A DNA stretch of 23,420 bases, taken from Victivallales bacterium (GTDB lineage: Bacteria > Verrucomicrobiota > Lentisphaeria > Oligosphaerales > Oligosphaeraceae). A model generated the notes under the pieces. The model made no database searches, had not been told where the DNA came from, and saw only the letters and a program-made list of their open reading frames with translations. The stretch spans positions 1 to 23,420 of the forward strand of contig JAFZZD010000500.1 of the NCBI GenBank assembly GCA_017615955.1, read 5' to 3'. Numbering within the stretch: position 1 is the first letter of the stretch; the number at the start of each line of letters is the position of its first letter. Below, one piece after another: positions 1-6,732 of the stretch. The translations under genes and the position numbers were made by a program.

Positions 1-17
1 CCGCTTCGCGGCTTCAA

Positions 18-43
18 TTACCTACCCATACGGGGAACATAGC
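18..43 (-). repeat. Dispersed repeat, left copy (inverted relative to 23256-23281)
   Basis: Read on the minus strand, this 26-nt block matches 23256-23281 at 22 of 26 positions, with uninterrupted cores TGTTCCCC and GGGTAGGTAA. Similarity continues outward: both copies are followed by TAATT and then by a GC-rich hairpin ending CGAAGCGG, with a small length difference between them. Both copies point out of the window. A short internal inverted repeat, TTACCTA (18-24) with TAGGTAA (54-60), brackets the block. The identity of the element is unknown. An insertion-sequence end or an intergenic repeat is inferred. Confidence 0.55.
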
Positions 44-90
44 GTTTTGTATATAGGTAATAGCAAAACTTTTAGGAAGGCTAGCTTTTT

Positions 91-108
91 CCGCTGGCGA
101 GCCAGCGG
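91..108. other. Perfect hairpin upstream of rpsA
   Basis: CCGCTGGC pairs perfectly with GCCAGCGG around a two-base turn (or 7 bp with a CGAG loop). A T5 run precedes it on the + strand and none follows it. It therefore does not look like an intrinsic terminator for + strand transcription, and on the minus strand it is followed by A5. Its function is unknown. Confidence 0.5.
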
Positions 109-176
109 CTCCGATAGTTTGTGGCTTGGCGCGATAAGTTTTGAAAAGGGACTAGAGGGAACCAATTTAGGGGCTT

Positions 177-208
177 TCGTCTCCTCGTCCCTTCGTCTCT
201 TTATCCCT
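177..208 (+). repeat. Four imperfect 8-nt tandem repeats
   Basis: The units read TCGTCTCC, TCGTCCCT, TCGTCTCT and TTATCCCT. The tract is strongly pyrimidine-rich and can pair with the purine-rich AAGGGACTAGAGGGA just upstream (146-160). It ends about 32 nt before the proposed -35 box of rpsA. Confidence 0.5.
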
Positions 209-240
209 TCATAAAAGTGTGAATATTGCGAGTTATTGGC

Positions 241-268
241 TTGAAAAACAATTGGCTTTGGTTAAATT
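241..268 (+). promoter_or_regulatory. Probable sigma70-type promoter for rpsA
   Basis: TTGAAA (241-246) and TAAATT (263-268) are separated by 16 nt. This is the same spacing as the two stronger promoters at 2177 and 16997. Initiation near 275 would give a leader of about 74 nt before the rpsA ATG. The leader includes a small GGAAA/TTTCC hairpin around 296-312. Confidence 0.5.
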
Positions 269-348
269 ACCCGCGTTTCTTTGCCCGTTTTGCAAGGAAA
301 CCTGGTTTTCCGTAATTTAGTAAAAGCAACAACAAGGTCAACAAAACA

Positions 349-2076
349 ATGAGCAGATTCGTAGAATTACCGGACGAAAATGTGACAATGGATGCCCTGA
401 TGGGCGCCGAGGATCAGAAGGCACGCGCACCGAAGGACGGCGAGATCGTGACAGGTCGCGTTGTAAACAAGAACGAAAAGGGAATATACCTTGACTTCGG
501 CTACAAGGGCGAGTCCTTTATTCCCCGTGATGAAATCCCGAACTGGGATGATCTCAAAGAAGGTGACAGCCTGGATGCGCAGGTTGAAATATCTGAAAGT
601 GATGACAGTTCAATGACATTGAGCGTGCAGAAGGCCAACATGCAGAAGGCATGGGAGGCCATAGTCAACAACCACCAGGAAGGCGGCACCATCCACGGTG
701 TGGTGCGCAGCTGCGTCAAGGGTGGTTTGATAGTGGATGTGGGCGTCGAGGCATTCCTGCCCGGCAGCCAGATTGACATTGCTCCCATCCGCAATCTCAA
801 CGACTACGTTGGTCTTGAGGAGGATTTCAAGATTCTCAAGATCAATGTGGAGCGCCGCAACATCGTCCTGAGCCGCAGGGAGATCCTGGAGGCCAACAGG
901 GAAGTTCAGCGTGGAAAACTGCTTGAGGATCTCCAGCCTGGCCAGATCCGCCGCGGAAAGGTCAAGAACATCACCGATTTCGGCGCATTCATCGATCTGG
1001 ACGGAATGGATGGACTTCTGCACATCACCGACATGAGCTGGGGCCGTATCACCCATCCAAGCGAAGTGGTCAAGCAGGACCAGGAAATAGATGTGATGGT
1101 TCTGGATGTGGACAAGACACGCCAGAGGGTCTCCCTGGGCATCAAGCAGATGTACGGCAATCCATGGGATACAGTTGATGTGAAGTATCCAAAGGGCACA
1201 CGCGTGAAGGGCAAGGTCGTGAACGTGATGCCATACGGTGCATTCGTTGAACTGGAAGACGGCATCGAAGGCCTGATCCATGTTTCCGAGATGTCCTGGA
1301 CAAAGAAAGTCAACCGCGCCGGCGATGTCCTCAAGGAAGGCGACGAGGTCGAGGCAATCGTCCTGGAAGTCAACAAGGCAAGCCGCAAGATATCCCTTGG
1401 CCTGCGCCAGACACAGGCCAATCCATGGGAAGTCATCAAGGAGAAGTACCCCAAGGGCACCCGCATCAAGGGCAAGGTGCGCAATATGACAGGCTATGGC
1501 GCATTCGTCCAGATACAGGATGACATCGACGGCATGATCCACGTTTCAGACATGAGCTGGAACCGCAAGATCAACCATCCAAGCGAGGTTCTTCAGAAGG
1601 GCCAGGAAGTGGAGGCCGTCATTGTGGATGTCGATACCGTCAACCAGCGCATCAGCCTCAGCATGAAGATGCTGTCCGATGATCCATGGAACTCCATCCA
1701 GGACAAGTACAAGGTTGGCGCCGTCGTCGAAGGCAAGGTAATGAAGCTGGCCAGCTTCGGCGCATTTGTGGAGCTGGAAGAGGGCGTGGATGGTCTTATC
1801 CACATTTCCGAGCTGAGCGACGAGCACGTCAACAAGGTGAAGGACTGTGTCCAGATCGGGGACATGGTGAAGTGCCGCGTAAAGAACATCAATACAGAAG
1901 AAAGGCGCATTGGCTTGAGCATGAGGGACGTGGATGGCCCATATCAGCCTGAAGCCGAGGAGCAGGCGCCGCAGCAGGCTGCCGCCTCCACTGGCAGCGC
2001 GTTCAGCAGCGCTTTGGACGAGGCCTTCTCGAAGGCTCAAAGCGAAGGCAACGGCGGCGAGGAAGAACAGAAGTAA
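349..2076 (+). CDS. rpsA: 30S ribosomal protein S1
   Basis: This is the mRNA-binding protein of the small subunit, which helps unfold and dock messenger RNA. The protein is 575 aa, slightly longer than the roughly 557 aa of E. coli S1. Six S1 (OB-fold) domains can be read at about residues 31-95, 112-176, 197-266, 282-353, 369-440 and 456-526. Domains 3-6 carry the usual G-x-F-V/I-x-L...G-L-I/L-H-x-S/T pattern; domains 1 and 2 are more divergent, as expected for the ribosome-binding part. The C-terminal tail (about 530-575) is Ala/Gln/Glu-rich and acidic. Only a weak AAGG lies 5' of the ATG, in an A/C-rich leader, which is common for rpsA. It appears monocistronic, with its own promoter upstream and a terminator just downstream. 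The identification is secure. Confidence 0.97.
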   Translation: MSRFVELPDENVTMDALMGAEDQKARAPKDGEIVTGRVVNKNEKGIYLDFGYKGESFIPRDEIPNWDDLKEGDSLDAQVEISESDDSSMTLSVQKANMQKAWEAIVNNHQEGGTIHGVVRSCVKGGLIVDVGVEAFLPGSQIDIAPIRNLNDYVGLEEDFKILKINVERRNIVLSRREILEANREVQRGKLLEDLQPGQIRRGKVKNITDFGAFIDLDGMDGLLHITDMSWGRITHPSEVVKQDQEIDVMVLDVDKTRQRVSLGIKQMYGNPWDTVDVKYPKGTRVKGKVVNVMPYGAFVELEDGIEGLIHVSEMSWTKKVNRAGDVLKEGDEVEAIVLEVNKASRKISLGLRQTQANPWEVIKEKYPKGTRIKGKVRNMTGYGAFVQIQDDIDGMIHVSDMSWNRKINHPSEVLQKGQEVEAVIVDVDTVNQRISLSMKMLSDDPWNSIQDKYKVGAVVEGKVMKLASFGAFVELEEGVDGLIHISELSDEHVNKVKDCVQIGDMVKCRVKNINTEERRIGLSMRDVDGPYQPEAEEQAPQQAAASTGSAFSSALDEAFSKAQSEGNGGEEEQK

Positions 2077-2082
2077 TCGAAT

Positions 2083-2107
2083 AGGGCATTGCCCTGTTTT
2101 TACTGTT
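2083..2107 (+). terminator. Intrinsic terminator of rpsA
   Basis: AGGGC-att-GCCCT forms a short stem six bases after the rpsA stop, followed by GTTTTTACTG and then T7. A second mini stem, CGCCA-aaa-TGGCG (2114-2126), follows the T run. The stem is short, so termination may be partial. Confidence 0.6.
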
Positions 2108-2135
2108 TTTTTCCGCCAAAATGGCGTTATTATGC

Positions 2136-2182
2136 TGTCAAACTGCCACTTTTCCAAAAAATTGGGACATGGCAGTTTGACA
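2136..2182. repeat. Long perfect inverted repeat overlapping the tuf promoter
   Basis: TGTCAAACTGCCA (2136-2148) and TGGCAGTTTGACA (2170-2182) are perfect 13-nt arms around a 21-nt spacer. The spacer itself holds CCAA-aaaa-TTGG. The right arm contains the whole -35 hexamer TTGACA. The repeat lies upstream of the inferred start site, so it would act as DNA (operator or cruciform) and not as leader RNA. It follows a T run but is not followed by one, so it is a poor terminator. Confidence 0.75.
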
Positions 2183-2204
2183 ATATGCGAAAAAGCCGTA
2201 TATT
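2177..2204 (+). promoter_or_regulatory. Strong sigma70-type promoter for tRNA-Thr/tuf
   Basis: TTGACA (2177-2182), a 16-nt spacer and TATATT (2199-2204) closely match the sigma70 consensus. Initiation near 2211 would start a transcript that carries a leader hairpin, tRNA-Thr and tuf. The extended box CAGTTTGACA recurs at the rpsL promoter (16993-17002). Confidence 0.8.
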
Positions 2205-2221
2205 AACGCCGTTTTTCTAGA

Positions 2222-2244
2222 AGTCCCCAGCGGAAAAGGGGACT
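2222..2244 (+). other. Leader hairpin before tRNA-Thr
   Basis: AGTCCCC (2222-2228) pairs with GGGGACT (2238-2244) around a 9-nt A-rich loop. It lies just after the inferred transcription start and ends 25 nt before tRNA-Thr. It could protect or process the 5' leader. No U tract follows. Confidence 0.45.
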
Positions 2245-2269
2245 GAAAAGAGGGCAATTTCGGGTGAAT

Positions 2270-2345
<76 letters not shown>

Positions 2346-2439
2346 TTCCTGTTGCTGGAGGAAGTATTTTTTTAGAAGACAGATAGTAGTGGGGGTTCAG
2401 CCCCCCAGGTTGAAGTCCCATTTAAAGAGGATTGAAAAA

Positions 2440-3660
2440 ATGGCTAAAGACGCAGGAAAGAAAGAAGTATTCAAGCGTGACAAGCCGCATGTGAACATCG
2501 GCACAATCGGTCACGTTGACCACGGCAAAACAACTTTGACGGCTGCAATCACAATGGTTCAGGCCAAGAAGTTCGGCGGCGATGTCAAGAGCTATAGCGA
2601 AATTGACAATGCACCAGAAGAAAAGGCACGTGGTATTACCATCAACACCGCACACGTGGAATATCAGACAGCGAAGCGCCACTATGCACACGTTGACTGC
2701 CCCGGACACGCGGACTACATCAAGAACATGATTACTGGTGCTGCCCAGATGGACGGTGCAATCCTGCTGGTTGCCGCAACAGATGGACCCATGGCCCAGA
2801 CACGTGAGCACATCCTCCTGGCCCGCCAGGTTGGTGTTCCTGCAATCGTCGTCTTCATGAACAAGTGCGACATGGTTGATGACCCAGAACTTCTGGACCT
2901 CGTTGAAATGGAAGTGCGCGAGCTGCTCTCCAGCTATGACTTCCCAGGCGATGAGATTCCGATCATCCGCGGTTCCGCTCTGAAGGCCGGCGAGGCCATC
3001 ATGGCAGGCAAGGATGTGGACTGCGAAGAGTGCAAGTGCATTACCGAGCTCATGGACGCAGTTGACAACTACATTCCCGAACCAGTCCGCCCATTGGATC
3101 AGCCTTTCCTGATGCCAATTGAAGACGTGTTCTCCATCGAAGGTCGTGGTACAGTTGTTACTGGCCGTGTCGAGCGTGGTGTCATCAAGGTCGGCGAAGA
3201 AGTTGAAATCGTCGGCATCAAGGACACTGTGAAGACCACAGTCACAGGCGTTGAAATGTTCCACAAGCTGCTTGACCAGGGCCAGGCCGGTGACAACATC
3301 GGTACTCTGCTCCGCGGCATCAAGAAGGAAGATGTGGAGCGTGGTCAGGTTCTGGCGAAGCCCGGCACCATCACACCTCACAAGAAGTTCACTGCGGCAG
3401 TTTACGTGCTGACCAAGGAAGAAGGTGGCCGCCATACACCATTCATGAATGGTTATCGCCCACAGTTCTACTTCCGTACAACTGACGTGACTGGCTCACT
3501 GCAGCTCCCAGAAGGTGTGCAGATGGTCATGCCTGGTGACAATATTGATATGACTGTTGAGCTCATCGCTCCTATCGCCATGGAAAAGGGTCTCCGCTTC
3601 GCTATCCGCGAAGGCGGCCACACCGTTGGCGCAGGTCGTGTATCTGAAATTATCGAGTAA
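2440..3660 (+). CDS. tuf: Elongation factor Tu
   Basis: This GTPase delivers aminoacyl-tRNA to the ribosomal A site. The ATG at 2440 is chosen over an in-frame upstream start because AGAGG precedes it and the protein then begins [11 protein letters not shown], giving 406 aa (E. coli 394). G1 GHVDHGKT is at 24-31, switch [13 protein letters not shown] follows, G3 DCPGH is at 86-90 and G4 NKCD at 141-144. Domains 2 and 3 are complete, ending in the [16 protein letters not shown] segment. A small insert near residues 190-200 carries three cysteines (C195, C198, C200). The gene is co-transcribed with tRNA-Thr. A GGGGG/CCCCC hairpin (2390-2407) lies in its leader. This is the only tuf seen here: the usual str-operon copy between fusA and rpsJ is absent. 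Confidence 0.98.
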   Translation: MAKDAGKKEVFKRDKPHVNIGTIGHVDHGKTTLTAAITMVQAKKFGGDVKSYSEIDNAPEEKARGITINTAHVEYQTAKRHYAHVDCPGHADYIKNMITGAAQMDGAILLVAATDGPMAQTREHILLARQVGVPAIVVFMNKCDMVDDPELLDLVEMEVRELLSSYDFPGDEIPIIRGSALKAGEAIMAGKDVDCEECKCITELMDAVDNYIPEPVRPLDQPFLMPIEDVFSIEGRGTVVTGRVERGVIKVGEEVEIVGIKDTVKTTVTGVEMFHKLLDQGQAGDNIGTLLRGIKKEDVERGQVLAKPGTITPHKKFTAAVYVLTKEEGGRHTPFMNGYRPQFYFRTTDVTGSLQLPEGVQMVMPGDNIDMTVELIAPIAMEKGLRFAIREGGHTVGAGRVSEIIE

Positions 3661-3667
3661 TACCGGC

Positions 3668-3707
3668 CAGTCGAATGCCCTGTCCATTTGGGCAGGGCAT
3701 TCGATTG
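3668..3707 (+). other. Long hairpin between tuf and rpmG
   Basis: TCGAATGCCCTG (3671-3682) pairs perfectly with CAGGGCATTCGA (3693-3704). The stem extends to about 15-18 bp when G-U pairs and inner CC/GG pairs are included. What follows is TTGCCTAGT, not a T run, and rpmG starts 23 nt later. A strong stem without a U tract suggests a processing or stability element, or only partial termination, which would lower rpmG output relative to tuf. Confidence 0.65.
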
Positions 3708-3729
3708 CCTAGTAAACAGGTACTGTAAT

Positions 3730-3882
3730 ATGCCACGCGAAATAGTAATTTTGGCCTGCACTGAATGCAAGCGCAGGAATTATACAACGACAAAAAACAA
3801 GCGCAACACACCAGGGCGTCTTGAGAAGAAGAAGTTCTGCCCATACGACAAGAAGCAGACTCTTCACAGAGAGACACGCTAG
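3730..3882 (+). CDS. rpmG: 50S ribosomal protein L33
   Basis: A 50-aa small protein of the large subunit near the E site. The family pattern is clear: [19 protein letters not shown], then [21 protein letters not shown] at the C-terminus. The ATG at 3730 gives the usual [10 protein letters not shown] start; an upstream in-frame ATG would add 14 residues from inside the hairpin and is less likely. It has the first CxxC pair of the zinc-binding form, but the second pair reads C-P-Y-D, so one zinc ligand is Cys to Asp. It lies between tuf and tRNA-Trp, ahead of secE-nusG, as in many bacteria. Confidence 0.95.
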   Translation: MPREIVILACTECKRRNYTTTKNKRNTPGRLEKKKFCPYDKKQTLHRETR

Positions 3883-3930
3883 TATGCGCATGGTGCAGGT
3901 TTGAAACTGCACTGGATTAAAGACTTAAGC

Positions 3931-4006
3931 AAGTGAGTAGCTCAATTGGTAGAGCGGTGGTCTCCAAAACCGCAGGTCGCAGGTTCGATCCCTGCCTCAC
4001 TTGCCA
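3931..4006 (+). tRNA. tRNA-Trp (anticodon CCA)
   Basis: A complete 76-nt tRNA with encoded CCA. The acceptor AAGTGAG pairs with CTCACTT, followed by discriminator G. The anticodon stem GTGGT/ACCGC holds loop CTCCAAA (anticodon CCA, codon UGG), and the T-arm is GCAGG-TTCGATC-CCTGC. The conserved setting is tRNA-Trp just before secE-nusG. Two T6 runs follow immediately (around 4008-4021). The 3' end TTGCCAAT (4001-4008) is complementary to ATTGGCAA at 4071-4078 in the secE leader. Confidence 0.95.
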
Positions 4007-4048
4007 ATTTTTTGTTTTTTGTGCCCACTGAATTGAATGCCTGGAAGC

Positions 4049-4068
4049 AGCCTTGATATGGCAAGGCT
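4049..4068 (+). other. Small hairpin in secE leader
   Basis: AGCCTTG (4049-4055) pairs with CAAGGCT (4062-4068) around ATATGG. It ends 25 nt before the secE start and leaves the AAGGAAG Shine-Dalgarno site free. Its role is unknown. Confidence 0.35.
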
Positions 4069-4093
4069 TCATTGGCAATTTCCAAGGAAGATT

Positions 4094-4294
4094 ATGACGA
4101 ACCCAATCACAGCCATACAGAAATACTACGACGAGACAGTTGTGCAGCTGAAGAAGTGCACCTGGCCTACAAGAAAGGAACTGTATGAATCGACAATAGT
4201 TGTGGTGAGCTCGCTGGTATTGCTTGCCGCATTCGTGATGATTGTGGACTGGGTAAGCGGATTTGCCGTTCGTTTTGTGACCAGCGGTTTTTAG
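4094..4294 (+). CDS. secE: Preprotein translocase subunit SecE
   Basis: A 66-aa single-span SecE that clamps SecY in the inner membrane translocon. An amphipathic N-terminal helix carries the family signature around VQLKKCTWPTRKEL (residues about 16-30). It is followed by one hydrophobic segment from about 34 to 55 (IVVVSSLVLLAAFVMIVDWV). The ATG at 4094 is preceded by AAGGAAG. An in-frame ATG at 4037 would add 19 residues that overlap the leader hairpin and has no good ribosome-binding site. nusG follows after 21 nt, the conserved secE-nusG pair. Confidence 0.93.
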   Translation: MTNPITAIQKYYDETVVQLKKCTWPTRKELYESTIVVVSSLVLLAAFVMIVDWVSGFAVRFVTSGF

Positions 4295-4315
4295 TCAGAG
4301 GAGACGATTTCCCCA

Positions 4316-4960
4316 ATGGCGGATACTAACAACAGGATTTGCTGGTATGTCCTGCAGGTGATGTCAGGTCGCGAGAAGCGTGTCTTCAACGAGCTGTCTG
4401 GCGAATGCTCTGCGGATTTGGAGAATGTGGTGGCAAAGGACGGGGAGAACGCCCGCAACTATTGCTCCCAGTTCAAGGGATTGCTCTACGGCATCTATGA
4501 ACTTAACATTCCATACGAGAAGGTTGAGGAACATAAGCAGGGCAAGACAGGCAAGAAGGCGGAGAAGGTCGAGCGGGAGAGGTTGCTGTATCCTGGCTAT
4601 GTCCTGATTCGCATGCAGCTTTTCGACGAGAATGGCAAATTGATACCGGACAATTGGAATTTCATTCGCGGGACGGCGAATGTAATCGGATTTCTGGGCA
4701 CAGGTGAATTTCCAACGCCTCTTACAGATGAGGAGGCGGCCAGGATGACCCATGAGGACGAGGCCGAGGACGAGCAGATGAGGCCACGTGTCCAGTACAA
4801 CGTGGGTGAGGCGGTAATCATCAAGGAAGGTGCCTTCGAGCATTGCGAGGGCGTCATAGAATCTGTTGATGACGAGCATGGCCGCTTGAAGGTGTCGGTC
4901 AGCATATTTGGCCGTTACACATCCGTTGAGGCAGAATTTTGGCAGGTGGAGCGCCCATGA
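4316..4960 (+). CDS. nusG: Transcription termination/antitermination factor NusG
   Basis: NusG binds the beta' clamp helices of RNA polymerase through its NGN domain and ribosomal S10 or Rho through its KOW domain. The NGN domain starts at CWYVLQVMSGREKRV (residues 9-23) and includes the LLYPGYVLIRM core (90-100) and the IRGTANVIGFLG segment (117-128). The KOW domain runs from about 162 to 190 (VGEAVIIKEGAFEHCEGVIESVD). At 214 aa it is about 30 residues longer than E. coli NusG. Most of the excess is an insert between the first NGN helix and the IPYEKVEE strand (about residues 30-62). GAGGAG lies upstream of the start. It is in an operon with secE and probably rplKAJL. Confidence 0.95.
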   Translation: MADTNNRICWYVLQVMSGREKRVFNELSGECSADLENVVAKDGENARNYCSQFKGLLYGIYELNIPYEKVEEHKQGKTGKKAEKVERERLLYPGYVLIRMQLFDENGKLIPDNWNFIRGTANVIGFLGTGEFPTPLTDEEAARMTHEDEAEDEQMRPRVQYNVGEAVIIKEGAFEHCEGVIESVDDEHGRLKVSVSIFGRYTSVEAEFWQVERP

Positions 4961-5000
4961 GGGTGCTTCAGGATAACATCCCAATTAAATAATTAGTAAA

Positions 5001-5044
5001 TGGCGATTGCGGGAGAATGCCTGCAGTTCCTACCACAAACGCCA
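5001..5044 (+). promoter_or_regulatory. Candidate L1-binding autoregulatory leader before rplK
   Basis: Two stems can be drawn: TGGCG (5001-5005) with CGCCA (5040-5044), and inside it TGCGGG (5008-5013) with CCTGCA (5020-5025, one G-U). They are separated by an asymmetric internal loop, 2 nt on one side and 14 nt on the other. L1 represses its own operon by binding a two-helix structure with an asymmetric loop at this position in several bacteria. The position and gross shape fit, but the conserved loop bases of the known L1 sites were not confirmed. Confidence 0.3.
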
Positions 5045-5060
5045 GATTGGAAGAGGTCTT

Positions 5061-5495
5061 ATGGCAAAGAAAGTCGTAGCAGAAGTGCGTCTGCAGATTC
5101 CTGCTGGTGCCGCCAATCCCGCACCGCCGGTTGGACCGGCTCTGGGTCAGGCTGGTGTCAACATCATGGAGTTCTGCAAGCAGTTCAACGCGGCGACCCA
5201 GGCTAACCAGGGATTGATCATCCCCGTGGTTATCACTGTTTACCAGGACAAGTCCTTCACGTTCATCACCAAGTCACCGCCGGCGGCAGTTCTTCTGAAG
5301 AAGGCAGCCGGCCTTGCGACGGCAGCCAAGACCCCAGGTCGCGAGACCGTGGGCAAGGTCACCCGCAAGGATTTGGAGGAAATCGCCGAGATCAAGAAGG
5401 CGGACATGAACTCAAGGAGCCTGGACGCGGCAGTCAGGGTCATCGCCGGAACAGCCCGCAGCATGGGCATCGAGGTGGTCGATGAAGAGAAGTAA
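5061..5495 (+). CDS. rplK: 50S ribosomal protein L11
   Basis: 144 aa, the base of the GTPase-associated stalk that binds 23S rRNA helices 43/44. The N-terminal domain holds the conserved [24 protein letters not shown] segment (read in two parts, residues about 20-43). The C-terminal rRNA-binding domain holds [13 protein letters not shown] and the [11 protein letters not shown] end. The start at 5061 is chosen because AAGAGG precedes it and the product then begins MAKKV as in the family. An upstream in-frame ATG at 5007 would run through the candidate L1 leader. The 3' end overlaps rplA by 14 nt, pointing to translational coupling. Confidence 0.97.
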   Translation: MAKKVVAEVRLQIPAGAANPAPPVGPALGQAGVNIMEFCKQFNAATQANQGLIIPVVITVYQDKSFTFITKSPPAAVLLKKAAGLATAAKTPGRETVGKVTRKDLEEIAEIKKADMNSRSLDAAVRVIAGTARSMGIEVVDEEK

Positions 5496-6180
5496 ACTTT
5501 ATCGTGCCAAGTTTGAGAAGGTTGACAGGACAAAATTCTACAGCCTGGAAGAGGCGGTGGATTGTCTGAAGTCGATGCCTTCATCACCCAAGTTTGATGA
5601 GACGGTTGAGATTGCATTCCGTCTCGGTATCGACCCGAAGCAGAGCGACCAGATGGTTCGTGGCGCGTTGGTGCTCCCACAGGGCACTGGCAAGACACAG
5701 CGTGTCTGCGTCATCGCTGAAGGTGAGTTCGCCCTGAAGGCCAAAGAGGCAGGGGCCGACGAAGTTGGTTATGAGGAACTTATTCAGCGCATCAAGGGTG
5801 GTTGGTTTGAGTTTGACGTGCTCATTGCGACGCCTGCTGCGATGAAGGAAGTCAGGACACTGGGTCGTGTTCTTGGACCACGTGGACTTATGCCGAACCC
5901 CAAGACTGGCACCGTCACAGAAGATGTGGCGACGGCTGTCAAGGAAGCGAAGGCAGGTCGTGTGGAATACCGTTGCGACCGCGCTGGCTGTGTTCACATG
6001 CCAGTTGGCAAGTTGTCCTTTGATAAGGCGAAGCTGGTGGAGAATCTTGAGGCAGCGTTGGCGGCGATGTTGCGTGCACGCCCCGCGGCGGCCAAAGGTG
6101 TTTACCTGAAGGCTTGGACCTTGAGCTCAACAATGAGTCCTGGCATACGCCTGGATGTTAAAGCGGGAGCGAAGGCATAA
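5482..6180 (+). CDS. rplA: 50S ribosomal protein L1
   Basis: 232 aa, forms the mobile L1 stalk at the tRNA exit side and in many bacteria represses the rplK-rplA operon. Family hallmarks include [20 protein letters not shown] near residues 35-54, [18 protein letters not shown], the hinge segment [20 protein letters not shown] (about 126-146) and the C-terminal [20 protein letters not shown]. The gene starts inside the end of rplK, with GAGGTGG at 5470-5476 as ribosome-binding site. Its TAA overlaps the ATG of rplJ in TAATG, so the usual untranslated leader between rplA and rplJ is absent. Confidence 0.97.
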   Translation: MKRSKLYRAKFEKVDRTKFYSLEEAVDCLKSMPSSPKFDETVEIAFRLGIDPKQSDQMVRGALVLPQGTGKTQRVCVIAEGEFALKAKEAGADEVGYEELIQRIKGGWFEFDVLIATPAAMKEVRTLGRVLGPRGLMPNPKTGTVTEDVATAVKEAKAGRVEYRCDRAGCVHMPVGKLSFDKAKLVENLEAALAAMLRARPAAAKGVYLKAWTLSSTMSPGIRLDVKAGAKA

Positions 6181-6710
6181 TGAGAGCTGAAAAGATTTCA
6201 ATGGTAAATGAGCTGGCGGGTCTGTTGGACGGCCGTTCAGCTGTGTTGTTCAGCTATCAGGGGCTTACCGCCAATGTGTTCAACAGCTTCCGCGCCAAGG
6301 TTGCAGGCGAAGGCATCAATGGCTGCTGCCATGTGGTACCCAACAAACTGCTGAAGAAGGCGGCAGCCCAGGTCGGGCTGGACGCGCTGGCGAACGTGGA
6401 GCTTTCGGGCGACACTGCAATGGTCAGTGGCGTTGACGCCGTTTCCCTGGTACGGGCTGTGAAGGATTTCGCGGCGGCGGAAGGAAAGGACAAGGTCAAG
6501 ATCAAGATGTCCTGCGTGGAAGGTCAACTTCTTAACGCGGAAGACACGCTGGCTCTTGCGAACCTGCCTTCCAAAGAGGCAATGCAGGCACAGCTGCTTG
6601 GTTTGCTCCAGGCACCTGCGGCTGGCATCGTCCGCGTGATCAATGCCAAGGTGGCAAGCATCCTGTACGTTTTGAATGCTTACAAAGCAAAGTTAGAAGA
6701 GACTGCATAA
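6180..6710 (+). CDS. rplJ: 50S ribosomal protein L10
   Basis: 176 aa, anchors the L7/L12 dimers to the stalk. The N-terminal rRNA-binding globular part includes [19 protein letters not shown] and the [13 protein letters not shown] segment (about residues 56-68). The C-terminal helix that binds L12 dimers is the last 40 residues or so, ending [16 protein letters not shown]. The ATG overlaps the rplA stop by one base, so translation is probably coupled to rplA. rplL follows after 22 nt with its own strong Shine-Dalgarno site, consistent with the higher L12 dosage. Confidence 0.95.
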   Translation: MRAEKISMVNELAGLLDGRSAVLFSYQGLTANVFNSFRAKVAGEGINGCCHVVPNKLLKKAAAQVGLDALANVELSGDTAMVSGVDAVSLVRAVKDFAAAEGKDKVKIKMSCVEGQLLNAEDTLALANLPSKEAMQAQLLGLLQAPAAGIVRVINAKVASILYVLNAYKAKLEETA

Positions 6711-6732
6711 CAAGAATCCGGAGGATAGAGAG

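Larger units (their letters stand above)
1..348. other. Gene-free region upstream of rpsA
   Basis: No convincing coding region is seen on either strand. The stretch holds, in order, a CCGC-TTC-GCGG mini hairpin at 1-11, a repeat copy at 18-43 that recurs inverted at the other end of the window, a perfect hairpin at 91-108, a purine-rich then pyrimidine-rich stretch with four imperfect 8-nt repeats (177-208), and a likely rpsA promoter (241-268). The remaining 5' leader (about 275-348) is A/C-rich close to the start codon. Confidence 0.7.

Noticed and set aside
1..348. CRISPR array or riboswitch upstream of rpsA
   Set aside because: The only tandem units are 8 nt, imperfect and without spacers, and no known riboswitch core was recognised.
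610..1542. Long open frame on the minus strand inside rpsA
   Set aside because: It is a shadow of a strongly codon-biased gene. Its translation is rich in Leu/His/Asp in the pattern expected from antisense of acidic S1 repeats, and it resembles no family.
2136..2141. Divergent minus-strand promoter using the mirrored TTGACA
   Set aside because: No -10-like hexamer is found 16-18 nt away on the minus strand, and no minus-strand gene lies there.
2136..2182. Inverted repeat as the main rpsA terminator
   Set aside because: No T run follows the right arm, and a more typical stem plus T run sits directly after the rpsA stop. The overlap with TTGACA points to a promoter element.
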